Positions 18,736 to 27,838 of a stretch of 64,000 nucleotides of DNA are shown in pieces (the stretch's first letter is position 1; every line of letters starts with the position of its first letter). Under the pieces are notes generated by a model. That model had not been told where the DNA came from. It searched no databases and was given only the letters and a program-made list of their open reading frames with translations. Source of the stretch: Flavisolibacter ginsengisoli DSM 18119. GTDB lineage: Bacteria > Bacteroidota > Bacteroidia > Chitinophagales > Chitinophagaceae. Both the position numbers and the translations under genes were made by a program. The stretch is taken from assembly GCF_900129295.1 (NCBI RefSeq), contig NZ_FQUU01000003.1, positions 331,774 to 395,773 on the forward strand. Reading direction: 5' to 3'.

Positions 18736-19443
18736 ATGGCCCTGCCTTTTTTTTATGTTGCAAACCTGGATGCTAAATCCATCTTACTTGATGAAGACAC
18801 CTCAAAGCATGTGGTAATGGTGTTGAGAATGAAAAGGGGAGAAGAATTACTGCTAACTGATGGGAAAGGGAAAAAAGTGATTGCGCGGATTGTTGATGGC
18901 AACAGGAAAAAGTGTGTGGTGGATATTTTATCATCTGAAATAGATACACCACGAAAGAGGAAAGTTTCAGTTGGAATTTCTATTATTAAAAACACCGCAA
19001 GGTTTGAATGGTTTCTTGAAAAAGCCACAGAAATTGGTGTCAGTGAGATTTATCCAATGATCTGTGAAAGAACAGAAAAAGGAAAATTCAGGTATGAGCG
19101 GATGCAAAATATCCTTGTAAGTGCAATGCTGCAATCGCAGCAATCTATGTTACCAAAATTGCAAGAACCAACAAATTTTGGAAATGTGCTGAACAAGGAA
19201 AACTATATGCAAAAGTTTATTGCACATTGTGTGGAGAGCGACAAGAAATCGCTGTTCGATTATAATTCACGTGAAGAGAGTACTTCAACGCTTGTGCTAA
19301 TAGGGCCTGAAGGAGATTTTACCTCAGAAGAAATTTCACAAGCTCTATCCCACGATTTTATCCCTGTTGCTCTTGGCGAAACAAGGTTGAGAACAGAAAC
19401 TGCCGGCCTTGTGGCTGCAACCTTACTTTGTATTGCGCATTAA
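18736..19443 (+). CDS. rsmE: 16S rRNA (uracil-1498-N3)-methyltransferase
   Basis: It methylates N3 of U1498 in 16S rRNA in the assembled 30S subunit, using SAM. The 235-residue product has the RsmE/SPOUT layout: an N-terminal PUA-like part (LDEDTSKHVVMVLRMKRGEELLLTDGKG), then the knotted methyltransferase domain with GISIIKN, EKATEIGVSEIYPMICERTE, LIGPEGDFTSEEI and ALGETRLRTETAGL. I chose ATG 18736 (MALPFFYV) since the longer reading begins inside the dnaB terminator. It converges on terC with a 4-bp overlap at the stop codons. Confidence 0.95.
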   Translation: MALPFFYVANLDAKSILLDEDTSKHVVMVLRMKRGEELLLTDGKGKKVIARIVDGNRKKCVVDILSSEIDTPRKRKVSVGISIIKNTARFEWFLEKATEIGVSEIYPMICERTEKGKFRYERMQNILVSAMLQSQQSMLPKLQEPTNFGNVLNKENYMQKFIAHCVESDKKSLFDYNSREESTSTLVLIGPEGDFTSEEISQALSHDFIPVALGETRLRTETAGLVAATLLCIAH

Positions 19444-20243
19444 TGAGCTAAATCGGAATCAATAGGTGTGTCTTCATTCAATACAGGTTCGTGTAATTTC
19501 ACTACTCTTCTTTTAGCAGATTTCTTGCGCATGGTCATATTCAGCACTTCCACCAGGAAGGAGAAGGCCATACCGAAATAAATATAATTTTTCAGGTGTA
19601 GTGTTTCTGCACTTTCAGCATCCCATCCTTCAATGACAAGGCTTAATCCTATCATTACCAGGAAAGAAAGAGCAAGCATTTTAAGTGTTGGATGCTTATG
19701 GATAAAAGAAGATATTTTAGGACTGAATAAAAACATAATGATCATGGCAATAATAACAGCACCAATCATTATTTCCACATGTTTGGCTGTGCCTCCAGCT
19801 GTTATCACGCTGTCGAAAGAGAAAACAGTATCAATGAGCATGATCTGTACAATGCCTTGCATTAATGAAAGATGTACAGGCTTTAACTGGTAATCTTCAT
19901 GGTCTTCCCCTTCCAGTTTTCCATGTATCTCTTTTACAGATTTATAGATCAGGAACAAGCCTCCAACAAGCATAACAAGACTGGCCAGGTCAAAGCCTTT
20001 ACCAAAAAGTGTGAACAATGGTTTTCCCTTCTGTAATAACAGCCAGCTTAATCCCATTAACAATATGCTCCTGATAATGATGCCGGAAACCATCCATGCT
20101 CGCCGGGCTTTTTTCTTGTTTTCATTTTTAAGTCTGTTAATGATGATGCTGACGAATATTACATTGTCAATGCCCAGCACTACTTCTAATATGACAAGAA
20201 CTATAAAACTTATTAAACTCTCTGTTGTAAATAAATATTCCAT
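19440..20243 (-). CDS. TerC family integral membrane protein
   Basis: The 267-residue protein has seven predicted membrane helices. The family motifs with acidic residues inside helices are present: EVVLGIDNVIFVSI near the N-terminus and DTVFSFDSVITAG in the middle. TerC proteins are thought to export or handle metal ions, especially Mn2+, at the membrane, and some load exported metalloenzymes. The C-terminal helix is followed by a basic cytoplasmic tail (RKKSAKRRVVK). It starts 32 bp after pyrD on the same strand. The precise metal is not visible from sequence. Confidence 0.9.
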   Translation of the reverse strand: MEYLFTTESLISFIVLVILEVVLGIDNVIFVSIIINRLKNENKKKARRAWMVSGIIIRSILLMGLSWLLLQKGKPLFTLFGKGFDLASLVMLVGGLFLIYKSVKEIHGKLEGEDHEDYQLKPVHLSLMQGIVQIMLIDTVFSFDSVITAGGTAKHVEIMIGAVIIAMIIMFLFSPKISSFIHKHPTLKMLALSFLVMIGLSLVIEGWDAESAETLHLKNYIYFGMAFSFLVEVLNMTMRKKSAKRRVVKLHEPVLNEDTPIDSDLAH

Positions 20244-20275
20244 GAATAGGGAAACTATTTTGGGTGTATGTATGG

Positions 20276-21313
20276 TTATAATGACTTACAGATCTTTTTA
20301 ACAATAACCGGACCTTGATATATAAAACCGGTCCACACTTCCAAAAGAGAAGCACCGGCACTCATCTTCTTTTTGGCATCAGCAGCGGTAAAAATTCCGC
20401 CACTACCTATCACAGGTATGGTGCCCTTTGTTTTTTCAGTGATGTAAGCCAGTACTTCTGTTGATCGTTCTTCCAATGGTTTACCACTAAGCCCTCCCGC
20501 GCCAATTGATTGTATTTGGTCGGTGGAGATGGAAAGTTTGTCCCTGCTGATAGTAGTATTTGTAGCCACGAGCCCATCAAGCTTTATTTCATTAGCCAGG
20601 TCAATCACATCATCCAGTTGTAACCAGGAAAGATCCGGAGCAATTTTCAGTAGTATGGGCTTAGCTACAGGGAATGCTTGATTCAAAGACTGCAGGTGCA
20701 TCAGTATTTTTTTCAGAGCGTCTTTTTCCTGCAGTTCTCTCAATCCTGGGGTATTGGGTGAACTAACATTTACCACAAAGAAATCAACATAAGGATGAAG
20801 TGCATTAAAGCAGATCTCGTAATCTTTCCATGCTTCCTCGTTGGGTGTAATTTTGTTTTTGCCAATATTGCCTCCAATAATGAATGGTGTGAGATTTTGT
20901 GAGGTTTCAGCATTTCTCCACCGCTTTAATCTTTCAGCGATCACTTCTACGCCATCATTATTAAAACCCATCCTGTTGATCAATGCCTTATCAGCCGGCA
21001 GGCGAAAAACCCTTGGCTTATCATTACCAGGCTGGGGCTTAGGAGTAACAGTTCCAATTTCTACAAAACCAAAGCCCAGGACTTCAAGCTCCCGTAAGTA
21101 TTGTGCATTTTTATCAAAACCTGCTCCAAGACCTATAGGATTTTTAAAATGTATACCAAAGAGTTTGACTTCCTTTTGAGGGGCTGCAAAATAATTATGT
21201 AAGATGTTTTTCACAAAAGAAACTGAACAGGCCGTTTTCAATAATTCCATTGAAATGGAATGAGCTGTTTCAGGTGAAAAAAGAAATAAAATACGCCGAA
21301 GAAACTTGTACAT
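20276..21313 (-). CDS. pyrD: Dihydroorotate dehydrogenase (quinone), class 2
   Basis: It oxidises dihydroorotate to orotate in pyrimidine synthesis and passes electrons to membrane quinones. From the start chosen here the protein has 345 residues. The N-terminal helix MYKFLRRILFLFSPETAHS is the membrane-docking segment of class 2 enzymes. FMN and substrate motifs follow: KNPIGLGAGFDKNA, GFGFVEIGTVTPKPQPGNDKPRVFRL, NRMGFNNDG, VVNVSSPNTPGLR with the catalytic Ser, and the C-terminal GSGGIFTAADAKKKM. An upstream in-frame ATG (21355) would add 14 residues that are not typical of the family. It precedes terC on the same strand. Confidence 0.95.
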   Translation of the reverse strand: MYKFLRRILFLFSPETAHSISMELLKTACSVSFVKNILHNYFAAPQKEVKLFGIHFKNPIGLGAGFDKNAQYLRELEVLGFGFVEIGTVTPKPQPGNDKPRVFRLPADKALINRMGFNNDGVEVIAERLKRWRNAETSQNLTPFIIGGNIGKNKITPNEEAWKDYEICFNALHPYVDFFVVNVSSPNTPGLRELQEKDALKKILMHLQSLNQAFPVAKPILLKIAPDLSWLQLDDVIDLANEIKLDGLVATNTTISRDKLSISTDQIQSIGAGGLSGKPLEERSTEVLAYITEKTKGTIPVIGSGGIFTAADAKKKMSAGASLLEVWTGFIYQGPVIVKKICKSL

Positions 21314-21414
21314 GGGTGTGCGAAGATAGTAATTGAGAGTATTTAGGGCAGGCAAATTGGTTGTTGATGCAACTAAAACACAAATTCTGTACTTTTAAGT
21401 ATAATCTCTAAGGT

Positions 21415-22590
21415 ATGCAGGAAGCTTATATAGTAGCAGGATACAGAACAGCAGTGGGTAAAGCTAAAAAAGGTGGTTTTAGATTTTACAGACCGGATGA
21501 CCTGGCCATTAACCTTATAAAAGGCTTATTGGCATCGGTGCCCCAACTGGATAAGAATTTAGTAGATGATGTAATAGTTGGTAATGCTGTACCGGAGGCT
21601 GAACAAGGCTTGCAAGTGGGACGTATCATTGCTGCCCGCGCCATTGGTTATGATATTCCAGGGATGACTGTGAACAGGTATTGTGCTTCTGGTTTGGAAA
21701 CAATTGCAATTGCTACAGCTAAGATCCGCATGGGAATGGCAGATTGCATAATTGCTGGAGGAACAGAAAGCATGAGCCTAGTGCCTACAGCAGGGTGGAA
21801 AACTGTGCCTTCCTATTCTATTGCCAAAGATGATCCTGATTATTATTTAAGCATGGGTCTTACAGCGGAAGAAGTGGCTAAGGAATATAAGGTTAGCAGG
21901 GAGGACCAGGATGAGTTTTCCTACCGGTCGCATCAAAAGGCAATCAATGCTATAGATAAGGGGTATTTACAGGAAGGTATTCTACCTATGGAAGTGGAAG
22001 AGGTGTACCTTGACGATAAAGGCAAAAGGCAGAAAAGGAGCTTTACAGTAGCTATTGATGAAGGTCCCAGGAAGGACACGTCTGTAGAGGTATTGTCGAA
22101 ATTAAAGCCGGCATTTGCCGCTGGCGGTTGCGTAACAGCTGGTAATTCATCACAGACAAGTGACGGGGCTGCATTTGTAATTGTTATGAGTGAAAAACTG
22201 GTTAAGCAGTTGGGTCTTACTCCAATAGGAAGACTGGTAGCTTGTGCATCGGCTGGCGTAGAGCCCCGGATAATGGGAATTGGGCCTGTTGCAGCTATTC
22301 CAAAAGTTTTAAAGCAGGCTAATATGAATCTTGGTGATATAGACACTATAGAGTTGAATGAAGCTTTTGCTTCCCAGTCTATTGCGGTCATCAGGGAAGC
22401 TGGATTGGATCCGGAAAAAGTAAATCCGAACGGGGGCGCTATTGCTTTGGGTCATCCATTAGGATGTACGGGAGCCAAGTTGACCATCCAGGTTTTAAAA
22501 GATTTGAAACGCTCGGGTAAAAAATATGGAATGGTAACAGCATGCGTAGGTGGGGGTCAAGGTATAGCAGGAATTATTGAAAACCTGTAG
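21415..22590 (+). CDS. Acetyl-CoA acyltransferase (thiolase)
   Basis: It cleaves 3-ketoacyl-CoA with CoA to acetyl-CoA and a shortened acyl-CoA, the last step of fatty acid beta-oxidation (FadA type). The 391-residue protein has both catalytic cysteines in their motifs: NRYCASGLE (about residue 92) and the C-terminal CVGGGQGIAG. The base His lies in GHPLGCTGA, and NEAFASQ is present. The other beta-oxidation genes are not adjacent, so a biosynthetic acetoacetyl-CoA role cannot be excluded, but the loop sequences favour the degradative class. It stands alone in a divergent arrangement with pyrD. Confidence 0.93.
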   Translation: MQEAYIVAGYRTAVGKAKKGGFRFYRPDDLAINLIKGLLASVPQLDKNLVDDVIVGNAVPEAEQGLQVGRIIAARAIGYDIPGMTVNRYCASGLETIAIATAKIRMGMADCIIAGGTESMSLVPTAGWKTVPSYSIAKDDPDYYLSMGLTAEEVAKEYKVSREDQDEFSYRSHQKAINAIDKGYLQEGILPMEVEEVYLDDKGKRQKRSFTVAIDEGPRKDTSVEVLSKLKPAFAAGGCVTAGNSSQTSDGAAFVIVMSEKLVKQLGLTPIGRLVACASAGVEPRIMGIGPVAAIPKVLKQANMNLGDIDTIELNEAFASQSIAVIREAGLDPEKVNPNGGAIALGHPLGCTGAKLTIQVLKDLKRSGKKYGMVTACVGGGQGIAGIIENL

Positions 22591-22640
22591 TTATTGATGA
22601 GCTAAGCATTTAATAATCAACATATTTAATCTCACATATC

Positions 22641-22672
22641 CTTGCATTTATGGGTAGAAATTGTTAAGTTTG
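22641..22672 (+). promoter_or_regulatory. Promoter of the CheY-like gene (-33 CTTG, -7 TAAGTTTG)
   Basis: TAAGTTTG (22665-22672) is an exact TAnnTTTG match, with CTTG (22641-22644) 20 bp upstream. The leader to the ATG at 22685 would be under 10 nt. The promoter also shows that the in-frame TTG at 22661 is not the start. Confidence 0.6.
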
Positions 22673-22684
22673 GTTAACACCAAA

Positions 22685-23104
22685 ATGCAACCTATGCCAC
22701 TTCCACAACCCACCAAAATCCTCTACGTTGACGATGACATGGACGACCGGTATTTTATGAGCCTGTCGATAACTGAAACCGGTACTAATGCTGATCTTGT
22801 TTGTGCTTCCAATGGAGCAGATGCCATTGAATATTTAAATTCAATCAATACATCTGATCTTCCAGCATTGATCATCCTGGACCTGAACATGCCGAAATGG
22901 GATGGTACGGAAACCTTACATTATCTTAAAAAGCAACCTCATCTTGCTGATATACCCGTTGTGATCCTTACGACATCTAATAGTAATGCGGATAGGGAGA
23001 AATGTGCACTATTGGGTGCCAGCTCCTATTATACCAAACCGTACAGATTCGATGAATATAAACAGATCATCAACAGCTTTGGATCTATCCTTGCCCACTC
23101 ATAG
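22685..23104 (+). CDS. Single-domain response regulator (CheY/Rcp1-like)
   Basis: The 139-residue protein is a lone receiver domain: acidic pocket YVDDDMDDR (residues 15-22), phosphoacceptor Asp66 in IILDLNMPKWDG, switch Thr in ILTTSNS and the conserved Lys118 in YYTKPY. The DDDMDDR stretch after the acidic pair and the long helix 1 loop resemble the Rcp1 group, which works in phosphorelays with phytochrome-like or hybrid kinases. No output domain is present. No kinase gene adjoins it; the hybrid kinase with an HPt domain at 51.0-53.2 kb is a conceivable partner, but this is only inference. Confidence 0.93.
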   Translation: MQPMPLPQPTKILYVDDDMDDRYFMSLSITETGTNADLVCASNGADAIEYLNSINTSDLPALIILDLNMPKWDGTETLHYLKKQPHLADIPVVILTTSNSNADREKCALLGASSYYTKPYRFDEYKQIINSFGSILAHS

Positions 23105-23194
23105 TCTTAACTAAATTTGATATTGCAGCTTGGTTGCAATGCTTTTACTTTGCTGTGAATTTAAAAATCACGGTCAACAGTAAGCATAAGCAAC

Positions 23195-23533
23195 TTGATA
23201 ATAAAGATCTCCATAAGAAAGTCGGTATCGTTTTTACTGTTATTTGTATTCATGGTAAGTGCTATGCCAAAGGCATTTATTCATGATCTTGTTGCTCAAC
23301 ATAAAGACACTATTTCCTGTACACATGGTCCCGTAAAGACCAATTGCATGCATATACAGGGAATTAACTGCCATTTCGATGAACTGGTAGTAACTATTCC
23401 ATTTATTTATGAAAAATGCGAAACAGGTGTCATTCCTTACCAGGGTCACATACGATCTTACCATTCTTTCCAGAGTAGTTTCATAGAAACTCCATTTTTA
23501 TCCGATGCGGGAAGAAGTCCTCCCGTTTGCTAG
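23195..23533 (+). CDS. Small exported His/Cys-rich protein next to a TonB receptor
   Basis: The 112-residue protein has an N-terminal signal or anchor (ISIRKSVSFLLLFVFMVSAMPKAF), then a short mature part with many His and Cys: HDLVAQHKD, SCTHGPVKTNCMHIQGINCHFDE. A Pro/Cys tail (GRSPPVC) ends the protein. No known domain is recognised. It lies 50 bp upstream of a TonB-dependent receptor on the same strand. The spacing of His/Cys residues suggests metal binding at the cell envelope, perhaps handing a metal to the receptor or sensing it, but this is inference from composition and context. Confidence 0.75.
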   Translation: MIIKISIRKSVSFLLLFVFMVSAMPKAFIHDLVAQHKDTISCTHGPVKTNCMHIQGINCHFDELVVTIPFIYEKCETGVIPYQGHIRSYHSFQSSFIETPFLSDAGRSPPVC

Positions 23534-23583
23534 CAACAGTTAAGAGTTTACGTATTACCTAATGTTAGCAAATCATTTATTGA

Positions 23584-25962
23584 ATGAAAAAGATAATCCT
23601 GTTATCTATTCTCAGCCTTACTATATCTATTTCCTTTGCTCAGGATATTAAGAAAAATCAACTTTCAGGAAAGATCACTGATCTGAAGACCGGCGAGCCA
23701 TTGGCAGGCGCAAGTATTTTGCTGGCAGATTCCAAAAATGGAACGTTTACCGATAGTCTTGGAAATTATGTACTTGACAATATTCCATTAGGACATTCCA
23801 TCATTGAAGTAACTTATTCAGGATATAAAACATTGGTGGAACATGTTGACCTGAAGGGAAATGATGTACATGATTTTGCCTTAACCTCAACTTATGTTAT
23901 GAATGAGGGTATTACTATTACTGCTGTTGGCGCAGCAAGCAGTATGAGAAAAACACCTATTCCCATCAACCGGATCAATAAAACTGAATTACTAACCACA
24001 CCGTCCACTAATATTATAGATGCCCTTACCCGGCAACCCGGTATTAATCAATTGTCTACAGGACCTGCTATTTCCAAGCCTATCATCAGGGGGTTAGGCT
24101 ATAACAGGCTGGTAGTGGTGAATGATGGTATCCGGCAGGAAGGGCAGCAATGGGGCGATGAACATGGAATAGAAATAGATGAAAACAGTGTTAGTAGAGT
24201 GGAGATCGTGAAGGGACCAGCTTCGCTTATCTATGGCAGTGATGCTATGGCAGGGGTTATTAATATTATTACCACCAATCCTGCGCCGATCAACAGTTTT
24301 AAAGGCAATATCCTTTCAGGATATCAAACAAATAATAAGCAACGGTCTTTATACGCAAGTTTGGGAGGCAACCAAAATGGTTTTAACTGGAATGCCTGGG
24401 GGGATTATAAAGCTGCAGGAGATTACAGGAATAAATTTGATGGACCTGTATTCAATTCAAAATTCAATGAACACAATATAGGTGGCTACATAGGATACAA
24501 TGGATCATGGGGATTTTCGCATTTGATAGCGAGTAATTTTAACCAGAAGCTGGGAGTAATAGAAGGCATCAGGAATGAGCAAGGTGAATTTGTGAAAACA
24601 CTTCCTGGAGGTATAGAACAATTGCCCACGGAAAATGATTTCAATAGTGTGGATCCACAGGTGCCTTATCAGCATGTAAATCACTTAAAATTGATAAGTG
24701 ATAACAGCTTCAAGGTGGGAGCTGGAAAGTTGAGTGTAAATACCGGTTGGCAAAGAAATCAGCGTACTGAATTTGGTAATACAAACATACCATCTCAAAA
24801 GAGCCTGGATTTTGACCTGAATACTTTTAATTATAGTACAATCTATCATTTAGCAGATAAGAATGGCTGGACCCATTCTATTGGTTTGGGTGGTATGGCT
24901 CAACAGAATAGAAATAAAGGCGTGGAGGTGCTGATACCTGAATACCATTTATTTGATATCGGAAGCTTTTTATACACTCAAAAAACCATAGGCGGATCAA
25001 CCATTAGCGGGGGAATACGTTTTGATAACCGTTCACTTCAAGCCAGTTACCTGGAAGAAAATGGCGCTGTAAAATTCAATAGCATTGCTAAGAACTATTC
25101 CAATGTTTCGGGTAGTCTTGGTGTAAGTTATGAAGCGACAGAACGCTTATTGCTTAAAATTAATCTTGCTCGTGGATTTCGGGCTCCAAGTATCCCGGAG
25201 CTTGCCTCTAATGGAACACACGAGGGTACTAACAGGTATGAATATGGAAATGCCGGATTAGGATCTGAAAAATCATGGCAGGGAGATGTAGGAATAGAAT
25301 TGAATTCAGAACATGTTTTATTCACAGCCAGTACATTTTACAACAGGATCAACAATTTTATTTTCTACACCAAGTTGATGGGAGCTAATGGATCTGATTC
25401 ATTAGTGAATGTTGATGGAGACCAAATACCAGCATATAAATTTGACCAGCGAAACGCAACGCTTTATGGGGGTGAAGTTTTATTGGACATTCATCCACAT
25501 CCATTGGATTGGTTTCATTTTGAGAATACTTTGTCTTATGTAAGAGGTCAATTTGCTACGCCTATAGAAAATGTAAAAACTGTTCCGTTTATACCGGCTA
25601 CCAAATGGATAAGTGAATTAAGGGCCGAGTTAATGAAAAATGGGAAACTGTTGAGGGATCTTCATTTACAATTTGAAGTAGATCATACTTTCCCCCAAAA
25701 CAAACCTTTCACAGCTTTCGGAACAGAAACAGCCACACCGGGATATACTTTATTAAATGCCAGTATTAGCGCTGATATCAAGAATAAGAATAAAACATTA
25801 TTCAGCCTTTACCTCATGGGCAATAATATTGCTGATGTTGCCTACCAGAGTCATTTAAGCCGTTTGAAATATACAGACGTTAATCAAATGACCGGAAGGA
25901 GAGGTGTATTTAATACGGGTCGTAATTTTATGGTACGGCTTAATATTCCTATTGTATTTTAA
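23584..25962 (+). CDS. TonB-dependent outer-membrane receptor, probable metal or metal-complex importer
   Basis: The 792-residue protein has a signal peptide (1-19, cut after SFAQ) and a carboxypeptidase-regulatory-like domain (about 25-115, LSGKITDLKTGEPLAGASI). A plug with the typical IIRGLGYNRLVVVNDGIRQEGQQWGDEHG and VEIVKGPASLIYGSDAMAGVINI motifs follows, then a beta-barrel ending in RNFMVRLNIPIVF. The plug motif and several His-rich barrel loops resemble zinc or copper receptors (ZnuD-like) more than siderophore or SusC receptors. The neighbouring His/Cys-rich exported protein supports a metal role. The exact ligand is not determined. Confidence 0.9.
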   Translation: MKKIILLSILSLTISISFAQDIKKNQLSGKITDLKTGEPLAGASILLADSKNGTFTDSLGNYVLDNIPLGHSIIEVTYSGYKTLVEHVDLKGNDVHDFALTSTYVMNEGITITAVGAASSMRKTPIPINRINKTELLTTPSTNIIDALTRQPGINQLSTGPAISKPIIRGLGYNRLVVVNDGIRQEGQQWGDEHGIEIDENSVSRVEIVKGPASLIYGSDAMAGVINIITTNPAPINSFKGNILSGYQTNNKQRSLYASLGGNQNGFNWNAWGDYKAAGDYRNKFDGPVFNSKFNEHNIGGYIGYNGSWGFSHLIASNFNQKLGVIEGIRNEQGEFVKTLPGGIEQLPTENDFNSVDPQVPYQHVNHLKLISDNSFKVGAGKLSVNTGWQRNQRTEFGNTNIPSQKSLDFDLNTFNYSTIYHLADKNGWTHSIGLGGMAQQNRNKGVEVLIPEYHLFDIGSFLYTQKTIGGSTISGGIRFDNRSLQASYLEENGAVKFNSIAKNYSNVSGSLGVSYEATERLLLKINLARGFRAPSIPELASNGTHEGTNRYEYGNAGLGSEKSWQGDVGIELNSEHVLFTASTFYNRINNFIFYTKLMGANGSDSLVNVDGDQIPAYKFDQRNATLYGGEVLLDIHPHPLDWFHFENTLSYVRGQFATPIENVKTVPFIPATKWISELRAELMKNGKLLRDLHLQFEVDHTFPQNKPFTAFGTETATPGYTLLNASISADIKNKNKTLFSLYLMGNNIADVAYQSHLSRLKYTDVNQMTGRRGVFNTGRNFMVRLNIPIVF

Positions 25963-25970
25963 AGTCAAAA

Positions 25971-26009
25971 TAATTAAAAAGACCCCTTTCTCCGGGGTCT
26001 TTTTAATTA
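25971..26009. terminator. Bidirectional terminator between TonB receptor and ABC exporter
   Basis: A stem of 16 bp (TAATTAAAAAGACCCC paired with its complement) encloses a 7-nt loop, with A and T tracts on both sides. It serves the two convergent genes. Confidence 0.9.
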
Positions 26010-26010
26010 C

Positions 26011-27825
26011 TTAATTGGAAATGGCAGGTGTTGTTACCGGTGTATTTTTTCTTTCCCCTATTTGTTGTCTCCACATTGCATAATACAATCCTTTTTCTTC
26101 TAACAACTCTTCATGTGTTCCTGTTTCTATGATCAGGCCTTTTTCCAATACAAAGATCCTGTCTGCATGCATTATAGTTGATAGACGGTGTGCTATTAGT
26201 ATCGTGATCTGGTCATTGAATGAAGATACATTCCGGATGGTTTTATTGATCTCTTCTTCCGTAAGTGAGTCAAGAGCAGATGTAGCTTCATCAAAGATCA
26301 GGAGCTTTGGTTTTCTGAGTAATGCCCTTGCGATACTTAATCTTTGTTTTTCTCCACCTGAAAGCTTTAGGCCACCTTCGCCAATCATGGTTTCAAGACC
26401 TTTTTCTGCTCTTAATAAAAGGTTTTGACAGGACGCCTTTGTCAGTGCTTCCACCAGGTCTTCATCACTGGCAGATGGATTTACGAACATGAGATTCTCT
26501 TTTATTGTTCCACTGAATAATTGTGTATCCTGCGTAACAAATCCTATCTGGTTCCTCAGGTCGTCAAAGTGAATTTTGTTTTCATCAAGGCCATTATAAA
26601 AGATATTGCCCTGTTGCGGGCGATATAAACCAACCAATAATTTCATAAGGGTGGATTTGCCTGAACCGGAGGGTCCAACAAACGCAATGGTTTCTCCCCT
26701 CTGCGTTTGAAAACTAATATTATCAATCGCTTTATGCATGGCAGTCTGGTGCTTAAAGCTAACTTCTCTGAATTCCAGCTGGCTGATAGGGCCCAGGTGT
26801 TTAGGATGTTCCGGCTGAGGTTCAGATTTTTTTTGCATTAAGGAATTGTAATTATTAAGAGAGGCTTCAGCTTCCCTGTAGCTTAATATTATATTGCCAA
26901 TATCCTGTAAAGGTCCAAAGATGAAGAACGAATAGATCTGCATGGTCACTAACTGGCCCGCATTCATTTCTTCTTTAAATATGAACCACATTAACATGAA
27001 AAGTATCACCTGCCTTAATGTATTGACAAACGTGCCCTGTACGAATCCAATACTCCTGATGCGCTTTACTTTAGTAAGTTCCAGCCCCAGGATCTTATAA
27101 GTGTTCTTATTCAGTCTATCGACTTCCTGGTTGGTAAGCCCCAGGCTTTTCACCAATTCAATATTTCTCAGTGATTCTGTGGTTGTTCCGGCAAGAGAAG
27201 TAGTTTGGGCAACAATGGTTTTTTGAATTGTTTTTACCTTTTTGCTCAGCAGGTTGGAAATGATCATTAATATGGCGATACCTCCAAAATAAACAATGGG
27301 TAAAAGAGGGGAGATGCTTGCAGCAAATACCGCCACAATTACAATCCCTACTAATACAGTGAAAAGAATATTTACAAAGTTGTTTATGAACTTTTCTGTA
27401 TCAGTTCTAACCTTTTGAAGAACACTTAGTGTTTCCCCGCTCCGCTGGTCTTCAAATTCCTGGTAAGGCAGCTTCATCGCATGTTGCAAACCATCAGTGA
27501 ATACCTTAGCCCCGAATTTCTGAACTATTACATTTAAAAAGTAATCCTGGAAGTTTTTAGCAATACGGCTTATCATAGCAACTCCAATGGAACAAAGCAG
27601 TAAATAGACAACTCCGGGGGCTGTCCAGTTGAATTGCCAGAAAAATCTTTCCTTATCCATCTTTGCTCCTTTCTCTATAGACTTTACAAAGGCATTGCTA
27701 AGGTTTACCAACTTTCCGAATATTATCGGATCAATAAGAGAGAACCCAATATTCAAAGCAGCCAATATTAAAATAAGGGCTACTAAAAGTTTATAAGGTT
27801 TTAAATGCGCTATTAATATTTTCAT
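26011..27825 (-). CDS. ABC exporter, fused membrane and ATPase domains (MsbA-like)
   Basis: The 604-residue half-transporter has a six-helix membrane domain (about 10-320) and a C-terminal ATPase: Walker A GPSGSGKSTLMK (about residue 380), Q-loop VTQDTQLFSG, signature LSGGEKQRLSIARALLRKPK, Walker B LLIFDEATSALD and the switch His in IAHRLSTI. It would act as a homodimer exporting lipids, peptides or drugs across the inner membrane. Two glycosyltransferase-like genes follow upstream on the same strand with short gaps (13 and 20 bp), so a role in moving a glycan- or lipid-linked product is possible. Substrate cannot be assigned from sequence. Confidence 0.93.
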   Translation of the reverse strand: MKILIAHLKPYKLLVALILILAALNIGFSLIDPIIFGKLVNLSNAFVKSIEKGAKMDKERFFWQFNWTAPGVVYLLLCSIGVAMISRIAKNFQDYFLNVIVQKFGAKVFTDGLQHAMKLPYQEFEDQRSGETLSVLQKVRTDTEKFINNFVNILFTVLVGIVIVAVFAASISPLLPIVYFGGIAILMIISNLLSKKVKTIQKTIVAQTTSLAGTTTESLRNIELVKSLGLTNQEVDRLNKNTYKILGLELTKVKRIRSIGFVQGTFVNTLRQVILFMLMWFIFKEEMNAGQLVTMQIYSFFIFGPLQDIGNIILSYREAEASLNNYNSLMQKKSEPQPEHPKHLGPISQLEFREVSFKHQTAMHKAIDNISFQTQRGETIAFVGPSGSGKSTLMKLLVGLYRPQQGNIFYNGLDENKIHFDDLRNQIGFVTQDTQLFSGTIKENLMFVNPSASDEDLVEALTKASCQNLLLRAEKGLETMIGEGGLKLSGGEKQRLSIARALLRKPKLLIFDEATSALDSLTEEEINKTIRNVSSFNDQITILIAHRLSTIMHADRIFVLEKGLIIETGTHEELLEEKGLYYAMWRQQIGERKNTPVTTPAISN

Positions 27826-27838
27826 ATGATCACCTGTT

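Noticed and set aside
23105..23194. Promoter of the His/Cys protein gene
   Set aside because: TTACTTTG (23145-23152) is a seven-of-eight -7 match, but no -33 element lies at an acceptable distance; left out of the feature list.
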